Part shown: one piece after another, positions 24,007 through 36,719 of the stretch
How positions within the stretch are numbered: position 1 is the first letter of the stretch
How the letters are laid out: each line of letters begins with the position of its first letter
NCBI GenBank assembly: GCA_963971575.1
Contig: OZ020625.1
Coordinates: 20,153,658-20,217,657 of the forward strand
Direction: 5' to 3'
Length of the DNA: 64,000 nucleotides
DNA from: Liopterus haemorrhoidalis
Lineage: Eukaryota > Arthropoda > Insecta > Coleoptera > Dytiscidae
Program-made: the position numbers and the translations under genes
Notes under the pieces: generated by a model
What the model was told of the DNA's origin: nothing
The model's input: only the letters and a program-made list of their open reading frames with translations
Databases searched by the model: none

Positions 24007-25864
24007 AGATGGAAAAAATATTTAAGAAGACAAGTTGTAGCTAGTAAAAATCTCTACATTTTTTTTATTTACGTCAACTCGCTAGGTATAATAACTCGAG
24101 ACTTATTCAAATTAAACCAAATTTTATAACACCCTTGTCCGATTTTATCGTAAAGGGTTGAAGATAGAAAAAATATTTAAGTAAACAAGTTGTAGCTAGT
24201 AAAAATCTCTACATTTTCTTTAGTTACGTCAACTCGCTAGGTATAATAATTCGAGACTTATTCAAATAAAACCAAATTTTAAAACACCCTTGGCCGATTT
24301 TATCGTGAAGGGTTGAAGATAGAAAAAATACTTAAGTAGACAAGTTGTAGCTAGTAAAAATCTCTACATTTTTTTTATTTACGTCAACTCGCCAGGTATA
24401 ATAACTCGAGACTTATTCAAATTAAACCAAATTTTAAAACACCCTTGGCCGATTTTATCGTGAAGGGTTGAAGATAGAAAAAATACTTAGGTAGACAAGT
24501 TGTAGCTAGTAAAAATCTCTACATTTTTTTTTTACGTCAACTCGCCAGGTATAATAACTCGAGACTTATTTAAATAAAACCAAATTTTATAACACCCTTG
24601 TCCGATTTTATCGTGAAGGGTTGAAGATAGAAAAAATATTTAAGTAAACAAGTTGTAGCTAGTAAAAATCTCTACATTTTCTTTAGTTACGTCAACTCGC
24701 TAGGTATAATAACTCGAGACTTATTCAAATAAAACCAAATTTTAAAACACCCTTGTCCGAATTTATCGTGAAGGGTTGAAGATAGAAAAAATACTTAAGT
24801 AGACAAGTTGTAGCAAGTAAAAGTCTCTACATTTTTTTTAGTTACGTCAACTCGCCAGGTATAATAACTCGAGACTTATTTAAATAAAACCAAATTTTAT
24901 AACACCCTTGTCCGATTTTATCGTGAAGGGTTGAAGATAGAAAAAATACTTAAGTAGACAAGTTGTAGCTAGTAAAAATCTTTACATTTTTTTTATTTAC
25001 GTCAACTCGCCAGGTATAATAACTCGAGACTTATTTAAATAAAACCAAATTTTATAACACCCTTGTCCGATTTTATCGTGAAGGGTTGAAGATAGAAAAA
25101 ATACTTTAGAAGACAAGTTGTAGCTAGTAAAAATCTCTACATTTTTTTTATTTACGTCAACTCGCCAGGTATAATAACTCGAGACTTATTTAAATAAAAC
25201 CAAATTTTATAACACCCTTGTCCGATTTTATCGTGAAGGGTTGAAGATAGAAAAAATACTTAAGTAGACAAGTTGTAGCTAGTAAAAATCTCTATATTTT
25301 TTTTATTTACGTCAACTCGCTAGGTATAATAACTCGAGACTTATTCAAATAAAACCAAATTTTAAAACACCCTTGTCCGAATTTATCGTGAAGGGTTGAA
25401 GATAGAAAAAATACTTAAGTAGACAAGTTGTAGCTAGTAAAAATCTCTACATTTTCTTTAGTTACGTCAACTCGCTAGGTATAATAACTCGAGACTTATT
25501 CAAATAAAACCCAATTTTATAACACCCTTGTCCGATTTTATCGTGAAGGGTTGAAGATAGAAAAAATATTTAATAAGACAAGTTGTAGCAAGTAAAAATC
25601 TCTACATTTTCTTTAGTTACGTCAACTCGCTAGGTATAATAACTCGAGACTTATTCAAATAAAACCAAATTTTAAAACACCCTTGGCCGATTTTATCGTG
25701 AAGGGTTGAAGATAGAAAAAATATTTAAGTAGACAAGTTGTAGCTAGTAAAAATCTCTACATTTTCTTTAGTTACGTCAACTCGCTAGGTATAATAACTC
25801 GAGACTTATTCAAATAAAACCAAATTTTAAAACACCCTTGGCCGATTTTATCGTGAAGGGTTGA
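24007..25864. repeat. 15-mer higher-order repeat, copy 3, partial (12 monomers)
   Basis: Matches the first twelve monomers of 21684-24006 at offset 2,323, starting with a private AGATGG. It keeps the shortened T10 tract, CCGAATTT, ATCTTTAC, CTCTATAT, AAACCCAATTTT and GCAAG/AAAAATC. One visible change is ACTTTAGAAGAC near 25084. The series ends with a CTTTAGTTAC/TTGGCCG unit, and two ordinary monomers (25865-26174) lead to the next block. Confidence 0.87.
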
Positions 25865-26174
25865 AGATAGAAAAAATACTTAAGTAGACAAGTTGTAGCT
25901 AGTAAAAATCTCTACATTTTCTTTAGTTACGTCAACTCGCTAGGTATAATAACTCGAGACTTATTCAAATAAAACCAAATTTTAAAACACCCTTGTCCGA
26001 TTTTATCGTGAAGGGTTGAAGATAGAAAAAATACTTAAGTAGACAAGTTGTAGCTAGTAAAAATCTCTACATTTTTTTTATTTACGTCAACTCGCCAGGT
26101 ATAATAACTCGAGACTTATTTAAATAAAACCAAATTTTATAACACCCTTGTCCGATTTTATCGTGAAGGGTTGA
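25865..26174. repeat. Two linking monomers
   Basis: A CTTTAGTTAC/TTGTCCG monomer followed by a CTCGCCAG/TTATTTAAATAA monomer, 310 bp in all. The same pair precedes the GATAAAAAAAATATTTTATAAG unit in every later giant-HOR copy (before 42145, 49431, 55477 and 62606). It therefore probably belongs to the giant-HOR family rather than the 15-mer. Confidence 0.8.
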
Positions 26175-29100
26175 AGATAAAAAAAATATTTTATAAGACA
26201 AGTTGTAGCAAGTAAAAGTCTCTACATTTTTGTTAGTTACGTCAACTCGCTAGGTATAATAACTCGAGACTTATTCAAATTAAACCAAATTTTATAACAC
26301 CCTTGTCCGATTTTATCGTGAAGGGTTGAAGATAGAAAAAATATTTAAAAAGACAAATTGTAGCTAGTAAAAATCTCTACATTTTTTTTATTTACGTCAA
26401 CTCGCTAGGTATAATAACTCGAGACTTATTCAAATAAAACCAAATTTTATAACACCCTTGTCCGATTTTATCGTGAAGGGTTGAAGATAGAAAAAATACT
26501 TAAGTAGACAAGTTGTAGCTAGTAAAAATCTCTACATTTTTTTTATTTACGTCAACTCGCCAGGTATAATAACTCGAGACTTATTTAAATAAAACCAAAT
26601 TTTATAACACCCTTGTCCGATTTTATCGTGAAGGGTTGAAGATAGAAAAAATACTTTAGTAGACAAGTTGTAGCTAGTAAAAATCTCTACATTTTTTTTT
26701 ATTTACGTCAACTCGCCAGGTATAATAACTCGAGACTTATTCAAATTAAACCAAATTTTATAACACCCTTGTCCGATTTTATCGTGAAGGGTTGAAGATA
26801 GAAAAAATATTTAAGTAGACAAGTTGTAGCTAGTAAAAATCTCTACATTTTCTTTAGTTACGTCAACTCGCTAGGTATAATAACTCGAGACTTATTCAAA
26901 TAAAACCAAATTTTAAAACACCCTTGGCCGATTTTATCGTGAAGGGTTGAAGATAGAAAAAATATTTAAGTAGACAAGTTGTAGCTAGTAAAAATCTCTA
27001 CATTTTCTTTAGTTACGTCAACTCGCTAGGTATAATAACTCGAGACTTATTCAAATAAAACCAAATTTTAAAACACCCTTGTCCGATTTTATCGTGAAGG
27101 GTTGAAGATAGAAAAAATACTTAAGTAGACAAGTTGTAGCTAGTAAAAATCTCTACATTTTTTTTATTTACGTCAACTCGCCAGGTATAATAACTCGAGA
27201 CTTATTTAAATAAAACCAAATTTTATAACACCCTTGTCCGATTTTATCGTGAAGGGTTGAAGATAGAAAAAATACTTAAGTAGACAAGTTGTAGCTAGTA
27301 AAAATCTTTACATTTTTTTTATTTACGTCAACTCGCCAGGTATAATAACTCGAGACTTATTTAAATAAAACCACATTTTATAACACCCTTGTCCGATTTT
27401 ATCGTGAAGGGTTGAAGATAGAAAAAATACTTAACAAGACAAGTTGTAGCTAGTAAAAATCTCTACATTTTTTTTATTTACGTCAACTCGCCAGGTATAA
27501 TAACTCGAGACTTATTTAAATAAAACCAAATTTTATAACACCCTTGTCCGATTTTATCGTGAAGGGTTGAAGATAGAAAAAATACTTAAGTAGACAAGTT
27601 GTAGCTAGTAAAAATCTCTATATTTTTTTTATTTACGTCAACTCGCTAGGTATAATAACTCGAGACTTATTCAAATAAAACCAAATTTTAAAACACCCTT
27701 GTCCGATTTTATCGTGAAGGGTTGAAGATAGAAAAAATACTTAAGTAGACAAGTTGTAGCTAGTAAAAATCTCTACATTTTTTTTATTTACGTCAACTCG
27801 CCAGGTATAATAACTCGAGACTTATTTAAATAAAACCAAATTTTATAACACCCTTGTCCGATTTTATCGTGAAGGGTTGAAGATAGAAAAAATATTTAAG
27901 TAAACAAGTTGTAGCTAGTAAAAATCTCTACATTTTTTTTATTTACGTCAACTCGCCAGGTATAATAACTCGAGACTTATTTAAATAAAACCAAATTTTA
28001 TAATACCCTTTTTCGATTTCATCGTGAAGGGTTGAAGATAGAAAAAATACTTAAGTAGACAAGTTGTAGCTAGTAAAAATCTCTACATTTTCTTTAGTTA
28101 CGTCAACTCGCTAGGTATAATAACTCGAGACTTATTCAAATAAAACCAAATTTTAAAACACCCTTGGCCGATTTTATCGTGAAGGGTTGAAGATAGAAAA
28201 AATACTTAAGTAGACAAGTTGTAGCTAGTAAAAATCTCTACATTTTTTTTATTTACGTCAACTCGCCAGGTATAATAACTCGAGACTTATTTAAATAAAA
28301 CCAAATTTTATAACACCCTTGTCCGATTTTATCGTGAAGGGTTGAAGATAGAAAAAATACTTAAGTAGACAAGTTGTAGCTAGTAAAAATCTCTACATTT
28401 TTTTTATTTACGTCAACTCGCCAGGTATAATAACTCGAGACTTATTTAAATAAAACCAAATTTTATAACACCCTTGTCCGATTTTATCGTGAAGGGTTGA
28501 AGATAGAAAAAATACTTAAGTAGACAAGTTGTAGCTAGTAAAAATCTCTACATTTTTTTTTATTTACGTCAACTCGCCAGGTATAATAACTCGAGACTTA
28601 TTCAAATTAAACCAAATTTTATAACACCCTTGTCCGATTTTATCGTGAAGGGTTGAAGATAGAAAAAATATTTAAGTAGACAAGTTGTAGCTAGTAAAAA
28701 TCTCTACATTTTCTTTAGTTACGTCAACTCGCTAGGTATAATAACTCGAGACTTATTCAAATAAAACCAAATTTTAAAACACCCTTGTCCGATTTTATCG
28801 GGAAGGGTTGAAGATAGAAAAAATACTTAAGTAGACAAGTTGTAGCTAGTAAAAATCTCTACATTTTTTTTATTTACGTCAACTCGCTAGGTATAATAAC
28901 TCGAGACTTATTCAAATAAAACCAAATTTTAAAACACCCTTGTCCGATTTTATCGTGAAGGGTTGAAGATAGAAAAAATATTTAAGAAGACAAGTTGTAG
29001 CTAGTAAAAATCTCTACATTTTTTTTATTTACGTCAACTCGCTAGGTATAATAACTCGAGACTTATTCAAATTAAACCAAATTTTATAACACCCTTGTCC

Positions 29101-29586
29101 GATTTTATCGTAAAGGGTTGAAGATAGAAAAAATATTTAAGTAAACAAGTTGTAGCTAGTAAAAATCTCTACATTTTCTTTAGTTACGTCAACTCGCTAG
29201 GTATAATAATTCGAGACTTATTCAAATAAAACCAAATTTTAAAACACCCTTGGCCGATTTTATCGTGAAGGGTTGAAGATAGAAAAAATACTTAAGTAGA
29301 CAAGTTGTAGCTAGTAAAAATCTCTACATTTTTTTTATTTACGTCAACTCGCCAGGTATAATAACTCGAGACTTATTCAAATTAAACCAAATTTTAAAAC
29401 ACCCTTGGCCGATTTTATCGTGAAGGGTTGAAGATAGAAAAAATACTTAGGTAGACAAGTTGTAGCTAGTAAAAATCTCTACATTTTTTTTATTCACGTC
29501 AACTCGCCAGGTATAATAACTCGAGACTTATTTAAATAAAACCAAATTTTATAACACCCTTGTCCGATTTTATCGTGAAGGGTTGA
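26175..29586. repeat. Diverged early relative of the giant HOR (22 monomers)
   Basis: Starts with the rare GATAAAAAAAATATTTTATAAG/TTTTTGTTAG unit also found at 42145, 49431, 55477 and 62606. It then follows the same order as 42145 onward: AAAAAGACAAATTG, CTCGCCAG, a T9 unit, two CTTTAGTTAC units, ATCTTTAC, CTCTATAT, an AATACCC unit, a second T9 unit, a CGGGAAGGG unit and the CGTAAAGGG cassette. Differences include ACTTTAGTAG near 26652, CCACATTTT near 27371, TTAACAAGAC near 27432 and CCCTTTTTCGATTTCATCG near 28006. The offset to the 42145 copy is about 15,970 bp (103 monomers). It has 22 monomers plus 2 bp for the two T9 tracts. Confidence 0.85.
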
Positions 29587-31757
29587 AGATAGAAAAAATA
29601 TTTAAGTAAACAAGTTGTAGCTAGTAAAAATCTCTACATTTTCTTTAGTTACGTCAACTCGCTAGGTATAATAACTCGAGACTTATTCAAATAAAACCAA
29701 ATTTTAAAACACCCTTGGCCGATTTTATCGTGAAGGGTTGAAGATAGAAAAAATATTTAAGTAGACAAGTTGTAACTAGTAAAAATCTCTACATTTTCTT
29801 TAGTTACGTCAACTCGCTAGGTATAATAACTCGAGACTTATTCAAATAAAACCAAATTTTAAAACACCCTTGTCCGATTTTATCGTGAAGGGTTGAAGAT
29901 AGAAAAAATACTTAAGTAGACAAGTTGTAGCTAGTAAAAATCTCTACATTTTTTTTATTTACGTCAACTCGCCAGGTATAATAACTCGAGACTTATTTAA
30001 ATAAAACCAAATTTTATAACACCCTTGTCCGATTTTATCGTGAAGGGTTGAAGATAGAAAAAATATTTAAGAAGACAAGTTGTAGCTAGTAAAAATCTCT
30101 ACATTTTTTTTATTTACGTCAACTCGCTAGGTATAATAACTCGAGACTTATTCAAATTAAACTAAATTTTATAACACCCTTGACCGATTTTATCGTGAAG
30201 GGTTGAAGATAGAAAAAATACTTTAGTAGACAAGTTGTAGCTAGTAAAAATCTCTACATTTTTTTTATTTACGTCAACTCGCCAGGTATAATAACTCGAG
30301 ACTTATTTAAATAAAACCAAATTTTATAACACCCTTGTCCGATTTTATCGTGAAGGGTTGAAGATAGAAAAAATATTTAAAAAAACAAATTGTAGCTAGT
30401 AAAAATCTCTACATTTTTTTTATTTACGTCAACTCGCTAGGTATAATAACTCGAGACTTATTCAAATAAAACCAAATTTTATAACACCCTTGTCCGATTT
30501 TATCGTGAAGGGTTGAAGATAGAAAAAATATTTAATAAGACAAGTTGTAGCAAGTAAAAGTCTCTACATTTTTTTTAGTTACGTCAACTCGCTAGGTATA
30601 ATAACTCGAGACTTATTCAAATAAAACCAAATTTTAAAACACCCTTGTCCGAATTTATCGTGAAGGGTTGAAGATAGAAAAAATACTTAAGTAGACAAGT
30701 TGTAGCTAGTAAAAATCTCTACATTTTCTTTAGTTACGTCAACTCGCTAGGTATAATAACTCGAGACTTATTCAAATAAAACCCAATTTTATAACACCCT
30801 TGTCCGATTTTATCGTGAAGGGTTGAAGATAGAAAAAATATTTAATAAGACAAGTTGTAGCAAGTAAAAGTCTCTACATTTTTTTTAGTTACGTCAACTC
30901 GCTAGGTATAATAACTCGAGACTTATTCAAATAAAACCAAATTTTATAACACCCTTGTCCGATTTTATCGTGAAGGGTTGAAGATAGAAAAAATATTTAA
31001 TAAGACAAGTTGTAGCAAGTAAAAGTCTCTACATTTTTTTTAGTTACGTCAACTCGCCAGGTATAATAACTCGAGACTTATTTAAATAAAACCAAATTTT
31101 ATAACACCCTTGTCCGATTTTATCGTGAAGGGTTGAAGATAGAAAAAAATACTTAAATAGACAAGTTGTAGCTAGTAAAAATCTCTACATTTTCTTTAGT
31201 TACGTCAACTCGCTAGGTATAATAACTCGAGACTTATTCAAATAAAACCAAATTTTAAAACACCCTTGTCCGATTTTATCGTGAAGGGTTGAAGATAGAA
31301 AAAATACTTAAGTAGACAAGTTGTAGCTAGTAAAAATCTCTATATTTTTTTTATTTACGTCAACTCGCTAGGTATAATAACTCGAGACTTATTCAAATAA
31401 AACCAAATTTTAAAACACCCTTGTCCGATTTTATCGTGAAGGGTTGAAGATAGAAAAAATACTTAAGTAGACAAGTTGTAGCTAGTAAAAATCTCTACAT
31501 TTTTTTTATTTACGTCAACTCGCCAGGTATAATAACTCGAGACTTATTTAAATAAAACCAAATTTTATAACACCCTTGTCCGATTTTATCGTGAAGGGTT
31601 GAAGATAGAAAAAATACTTAAGAAGACAAGTTGTAGCTAGTAAAAATCTCTACATTTTTTTTATTTACGTCAACTCGCCAGGTATAATAACTCGAGACTT
31701 ATTTAAATAAAACCAAATTTTATAACACCCTTGTCCGATTTTATCGTGAAGGGTTGA
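29587..31757. repeat. 14-mer higher-order repeat, copy 1 (2,171 bp)
   Basis: Fourteen monomers: AAGTAAAC/CTTTAGTTAC, GTAACTAG, CTCGCCAG, AAGAAGAC with TTGACCG, ACTTTAGTAG, AAAAAAACAAATTG near 30376, a series of GCAAG units interleaved with CCGAATTT and AAACCCAATTTT units, a unit with an extra A (GAAAAAAATACTTAAATAG near 31141), CTCTATAT, and two CTCGCCAG units. Its length is 14 x 155 plus the extra A. The next 2,171 bp repeat it. Confidence 0.9.
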
Positions 31758-33928
31758 AGATAGAAAAAATATTTAAGTAAACAAGTTGTAGCTAGTAAAA
31801 ATCTCTACATTTTCTTTAGTTACGTCAACTCGCTAGGTATAATAACTCGAGACTTATTCAAATAAAACCAAATTTTAAAACACCCTTGGCCGATTTTATC
31901 GTGAAGGGTTGAAGATAGAAAAAATATTTAAGTAGACAAGTTGTAACTAGTAAAAATCTCTACATTTTCTTTAGTTACGTCAACTCGCTAGGTATAATAA
32001 CTCGAGACTTATTCAAATAAAACCAAATTTTAAAACACCCTTGTCCGATTTTATCGTGAAGGGTTGAAGATAGAAAAAATACTTAAGTAGACAAGTTGTA
32101 GCTAGTAAAAATCTCTACATTTTTTTTATTTACGTCAACTCGCCAGGTATAATAACTCGAGACTTATTTAAATAAAACCAAATTTTATAACACCCTTGTC
32201 CGATTTTATCGTGAAGGGTTGAAGATAGAAAAAATATTTAAGAAGACAAGTTGTAGCTAGTAAAAATCTCTACATTTTTTTTATTTACGTCAACTCGCTA
32301 GGTATAATAACTCGAGACTTATTCAAATTAAACTAAATTTTATAACACCCTTGACCGATTTTATCGTGAAGGGTTGAAGATAGAAAAAATACTTTAGTAG
32401 ACAAGTTGTAGCTAGTAAAAATCTCTACATTTTTTTTATTTACGTCAACTCGCCAGGTATAATAACTCGAGACTTATTTAAATAAAACCAAATTTTATAA
32501 CACCCTTGTCCGATTTTATCGTGAAGGGTTGAAGATAGAAAAAATATTTAAAAAAACAAATTGTAGCTAGTAAAAATCTCTACATTTTTTTTATTTACGT
32601 CAACTCGCTAGGTATAATAACTCGAGACTTATTCAAATAAAACCAAATTTTATAACACCCTTGTCCGATTTTATCGTGAAGGGTTGAAGATAGAAAAAAT
32701 ATTTAATAAGACAAGTTGTAGCAAGTAAAAGTCTCTACATTTTTTTTAGTTACGTCAACTCGCTAGGTATAATAACTCGAGACTTATTCAAATAAAACCA
32801 AATTTTAAAACACCCTTGTCCGAATTTATCGTGAAGGGTTGAAGATAGAAAAAATACTTAAGTAGACAAGTTGTAGCTAGTAAAAATCTCTACATTTTCT
32901 TTAGTTACGTCAACTCGCTAGGTATAATAACTCGAGACTTATTCAAATAAAACCCAATTTTATAACACCCTTGTCCGATTTTATCGTGAAGGGTTGAAGA
33001 TAGAAAAAATATTTAATAAGACAAGTTGTAGCAAGTAAAAGTCTCTACATTTTTTTTAGTTACGTCAACTCGCTAGGTATAATAACTCGAGACTTATTCA
33101 AATAAAACCAAATTTTATAACACCCTTGTCCGATTTTATCGTGAAGGGTTGAAGATAGAAAAAATATTTAATAAGACAAGTTGTAGCAAGTAAAAGTCTC
33201 TACATTTTTTTTAGTTACGTCAACTCGCCAGGTATAATAACTCGAGACTTATTTAAATAAAACCAAATTTTATAACACCCTTGTCCGATTTTATCGTGAA
33301 GGGTTGAAGATAGAAAAAAATACTTAAATAGACAAGTTGTAGCTAGTAAAAATCTCTACATTTTCTTTAGTTACGTCAACTCGCTAGGTATAATAACTCG
33401 AGACTTATTCAAATAAAACCAAATTTTAAAACACCCTTGTCCGATTTTATCGTGAAGGGTTGAAGATAGAAAAAATACTTAAGTAGACAAGTTGTAGCGA
33501 GTAAAAATCTCTATATTTTTTTTATTTACGTCAACTCGCTAGGTATAATAACTCGAGACTTATTCAAATAAAACCAAATTTTAAAACACCCTTGTCCGAT
33601 TTTATCGTGAAGGGTTGAAGATAGAAAAAATACTTAAGTAGACAAGTTGTAGCTAGTAAAAATCTCTACATTTTTTTTATTTACGTCAACTCGCCAGGTA
33701 TAATAACTCGAGACTTATTTAAATAAAACCAAATTTTATAACACCCTTGTCCGATTTTATCGTGAAGGGTTGAAGATAGAAAAAATATTTAAGAAAACAA
33801 GTTGTAGCTAGTAAAAATCTCTACATTTTTTTTATTTACGTCAACTCGCCAGGTATAATAACTCGAGACTTATTTAAATAAAACCAAATTTTATAACACC
33901 CTTGTCCGATTTTATCGTGAAGGGTTGA
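31758..33928. repeat. 14-mer higher-order repeat, copy 2 (2,171 bp)
   Basis: Same order as 29587-31757 at a constant offset of 2,171 bp (AAAAAAACAAATTG 30376 to 32547; the extra-A unit 31150 to 33321). Visible changes are GTAGCGAG near 33497 and TATTTAAGAAAACAAG in the last monomer, where copy 1 has TACTTAAGAAGACAAG. Confidence 0.9.
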
Positions 33929-36719
33929 AGATAGAAAAAATACTTAAGTAGACAAGTTGTAGCTAGTAAAAATCTCTACATTTTCTTTAGTTACGTCAAC
34001 TCGCTAGGTATAATAACTCGAGACTTATTCAAATAAAACCAAATTTTAAAACACCCTTGGCCGATTTTATCGTGAAGGGTTGAAGATAGAAAAAATATTT
34101 AAGTAGACAAGTTGTAGCTAGTAAAAATCTCTACATTTTTTTTATTTACGTCAACTCGCCAGGTATAATAACTCGAGACTTATTTAAATAAAACCAAATT
34201 TTATAACACCCTTGTCCGATTTTATCGTGAAGGGTTGAAGATAGAAAAAATACTTAAGTAGACAAGTTGTAGCTAGTAAAAATCTCTACATTTTTTTTAA
34301 TTACGTCAACTCGCCAGGTATAATAACTCGAGACTTATTTAAATAAAACCAAATTTTATAACACCCTTGTCCGATTTTATCGTGAAGGGTTGAAGATAGA
34401 AAAAATACTTAAGTAGACAAGTTGTAGCTAGTAAAAATCTCTACATTTTTTTTTATTTACGTCAACTCGCCAGGTATAATAACTCGAGACTTATTCAAAT
34501 TAAACCAAATTTTATAACACCCTTGTCCGATTTTATCGTGAAGGGTTGAAGATAGAAAAAATATTTAAGTAGACAAGTTGTAGCTAGTAAAAATCTCTAC
34601 ATTTTCTTTAGTTACGTCAACTCGCTAGGTATAATAACTCGAGACTTATTCAAATAAAACCAAATTTTAAAACACCCTTGTCCGATTTTATCGGGAAGGG
34701 TTGAAGATAGAAAAAATACTTAAGTAGACAAGTTGTAGCTAGTAAAAATCTCTACATTTTTTTTATTTACGTCAACTCGCTAGGTATAATAACTCGAGAC
34801 TTATTCAAATAAAACCAAATTTTAAAACACCCTTGTCCGATTTTATCGTGAAGGGTTGAAGATAGAAAAAATATTTAAGAAGACAAGTTGTAGCTAGTAA
34901 AAATCTCTACATTTTTTTTATTTACGTCAACTCGCTAGGTATAATAACTCGAGACTTATTCAAATTAAACCAAATTTTATAACACCCTTGTCCGATTTTA
35001 TCGTAAAGGGTTGAAGATAGAAAAAATATTTAAGTAAACAAGTTGTAGCTAGTAAAAATCTCTACATTTTCTTTAGTTACGTCAACTCGCTAGGTATAAT
35101 AATTCGAGACTTATTCAAATAAAACCAAATTTTAAAACACCCTTGGCCGATTTTATCGTGAAGGGTTGAAGATAGAAAAAATACTTAAGTAGACAAGTTG
35201 TAGCTAGTAAAAATCTCTACATTTTTTTTATTTACGTCAACTCGCCAGGTATAATAACTCGAGACTTATTCAAATTAAACCAAATTTTAAAACACCCTTG
35301 GCCGATTTTATCGTGAAGGGTTGAAGATAGAAAAAATACTTAGGTAGACAAGTTGTAGCTAGTAAAAATCTCTACATTTTTTTTATTTACGTCAACTCGC
35401 CAGGTATAATAACTCGAGACTTATTTAAATAAAACCAAATTTTATAACACCCTTGTCCGATTTTATCGTGAAGGGTTGAAGATAGAAAAAATATTTAAGT
35501 AAACAAGTTGTAGCTAGTAAAAATCTCTACATTTTCTTTAGTTACGTCAACTCGCTAGGTATAATAACTCGAGACTTATTCAAATAAAACCAAATTTTAA
35601 AACACCCTTGGCCGATTTTATCGTGAAGGGTTGAAGATAGAAAAAATATTTAAGTAGACAAGTTGTAGCTAGTAAAAATCTCTACATTTTCTTTAGTTAC
35701 GTCAACTCGCTAGGTATAATAACTCGAGACTTATTCAAATAAAACCAAATTTTAAAACACCCTTGTCCGATTTTATCGTGAAGGGTTGAAGATAGAAAAA
35801 ATACTTAAGTAGACAAGTTGTAGCTAGTAAAAATCTCTACATTTTTTTTATTTACGTCAACTCGCCAGGTATAATAACTCGAGACTTATTTAAATAAAAC
35901 CAAATTTTATAACACCCTTGTCCGATTTTATCGTGAAGGGTTGAAGATAGAAAAAATACTTAAGTAGACAAGTTGTAGCTAGTAAAAATCTTTACATTTT
36001 TTTCATTTACGTCAACTCGCCAGGTATAATAACTCGAGACTTATTTAAATAAAACCAAATTTTATAACACCCTTGTCCGATTTTATCGTGAAGGGTTGAA
36101 GATAGAAAAAATACTTAAGAAGACAAGTTGTAGCTAGTAAAAATCTCTACATTTTTTTTATTTACGTCAACTCGCCAGGTATAATAACTCGAGACTTATT
36201 TAAATAAAACCAAATTTTATAACACCCTTGTCCGATTTTATCGTGAAGGGTTGAAGATAGAAAAAATACTTAAGTAGACAAGTTGTAGCTAGTAAAAATC
36301 TCTATATTTTTTTTATTTACGTCAACTCGCTAGGTATAATAACTCGAGACTTATTCAAATAAAACCAAATTTTAAAACACCCTTGTCCGATTTTATCGTG
36401 AAGGGTTGAAGATAGAAAAAATACTTAAGTAGACAAGTTGTAGCTAGTAAAAATCTCTACATTTTTTTTATTTACGTCAACTCGCCAGGTATAATAACTC
36501 GAGACTTATTTAAATAAAACCAAATTTTATAACACCCTTGTCCGATTTTATCGTGAAGGGTTGAAGATAGAAAAAATATTTAAGAAAACAAGTTGTAGCT
36601 AGTAAAAATCTCTACATTTTTTTTATTTACGTCAACTCGCCAGGTATAATAACTCGAGACTTATTTAAATAAAACCAAATTTTATAATACCCTTGTCCGA
36701 TTTTATCGTGAAGGGTTGA
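33929..36719. repeat. 18-mer higher-order repeat, copy 1 (2,791 bp)
   Basis: Eighteen monomers: CTTTAGTTAC/TTGGCCG, two CTCGCCAG units (one with TTTAATTAC), a T9 unit, a CTTTAGTTAC unit with CGGGAAGGG near 34693, a plain unit, the AAGAAGAC/CGTAAAGGG cassette from 34860, TTAGGTAGAC, AAGTAAAC, ATCTTTAC and later CTCTATAT and AAGAAAACAAG units. The first fifteen monomers recur at 36720-39045. Its last part, from 35480, is also the start of the first giant-HOR copy, so the two repeat levels overlap. Confidence 0.87.
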
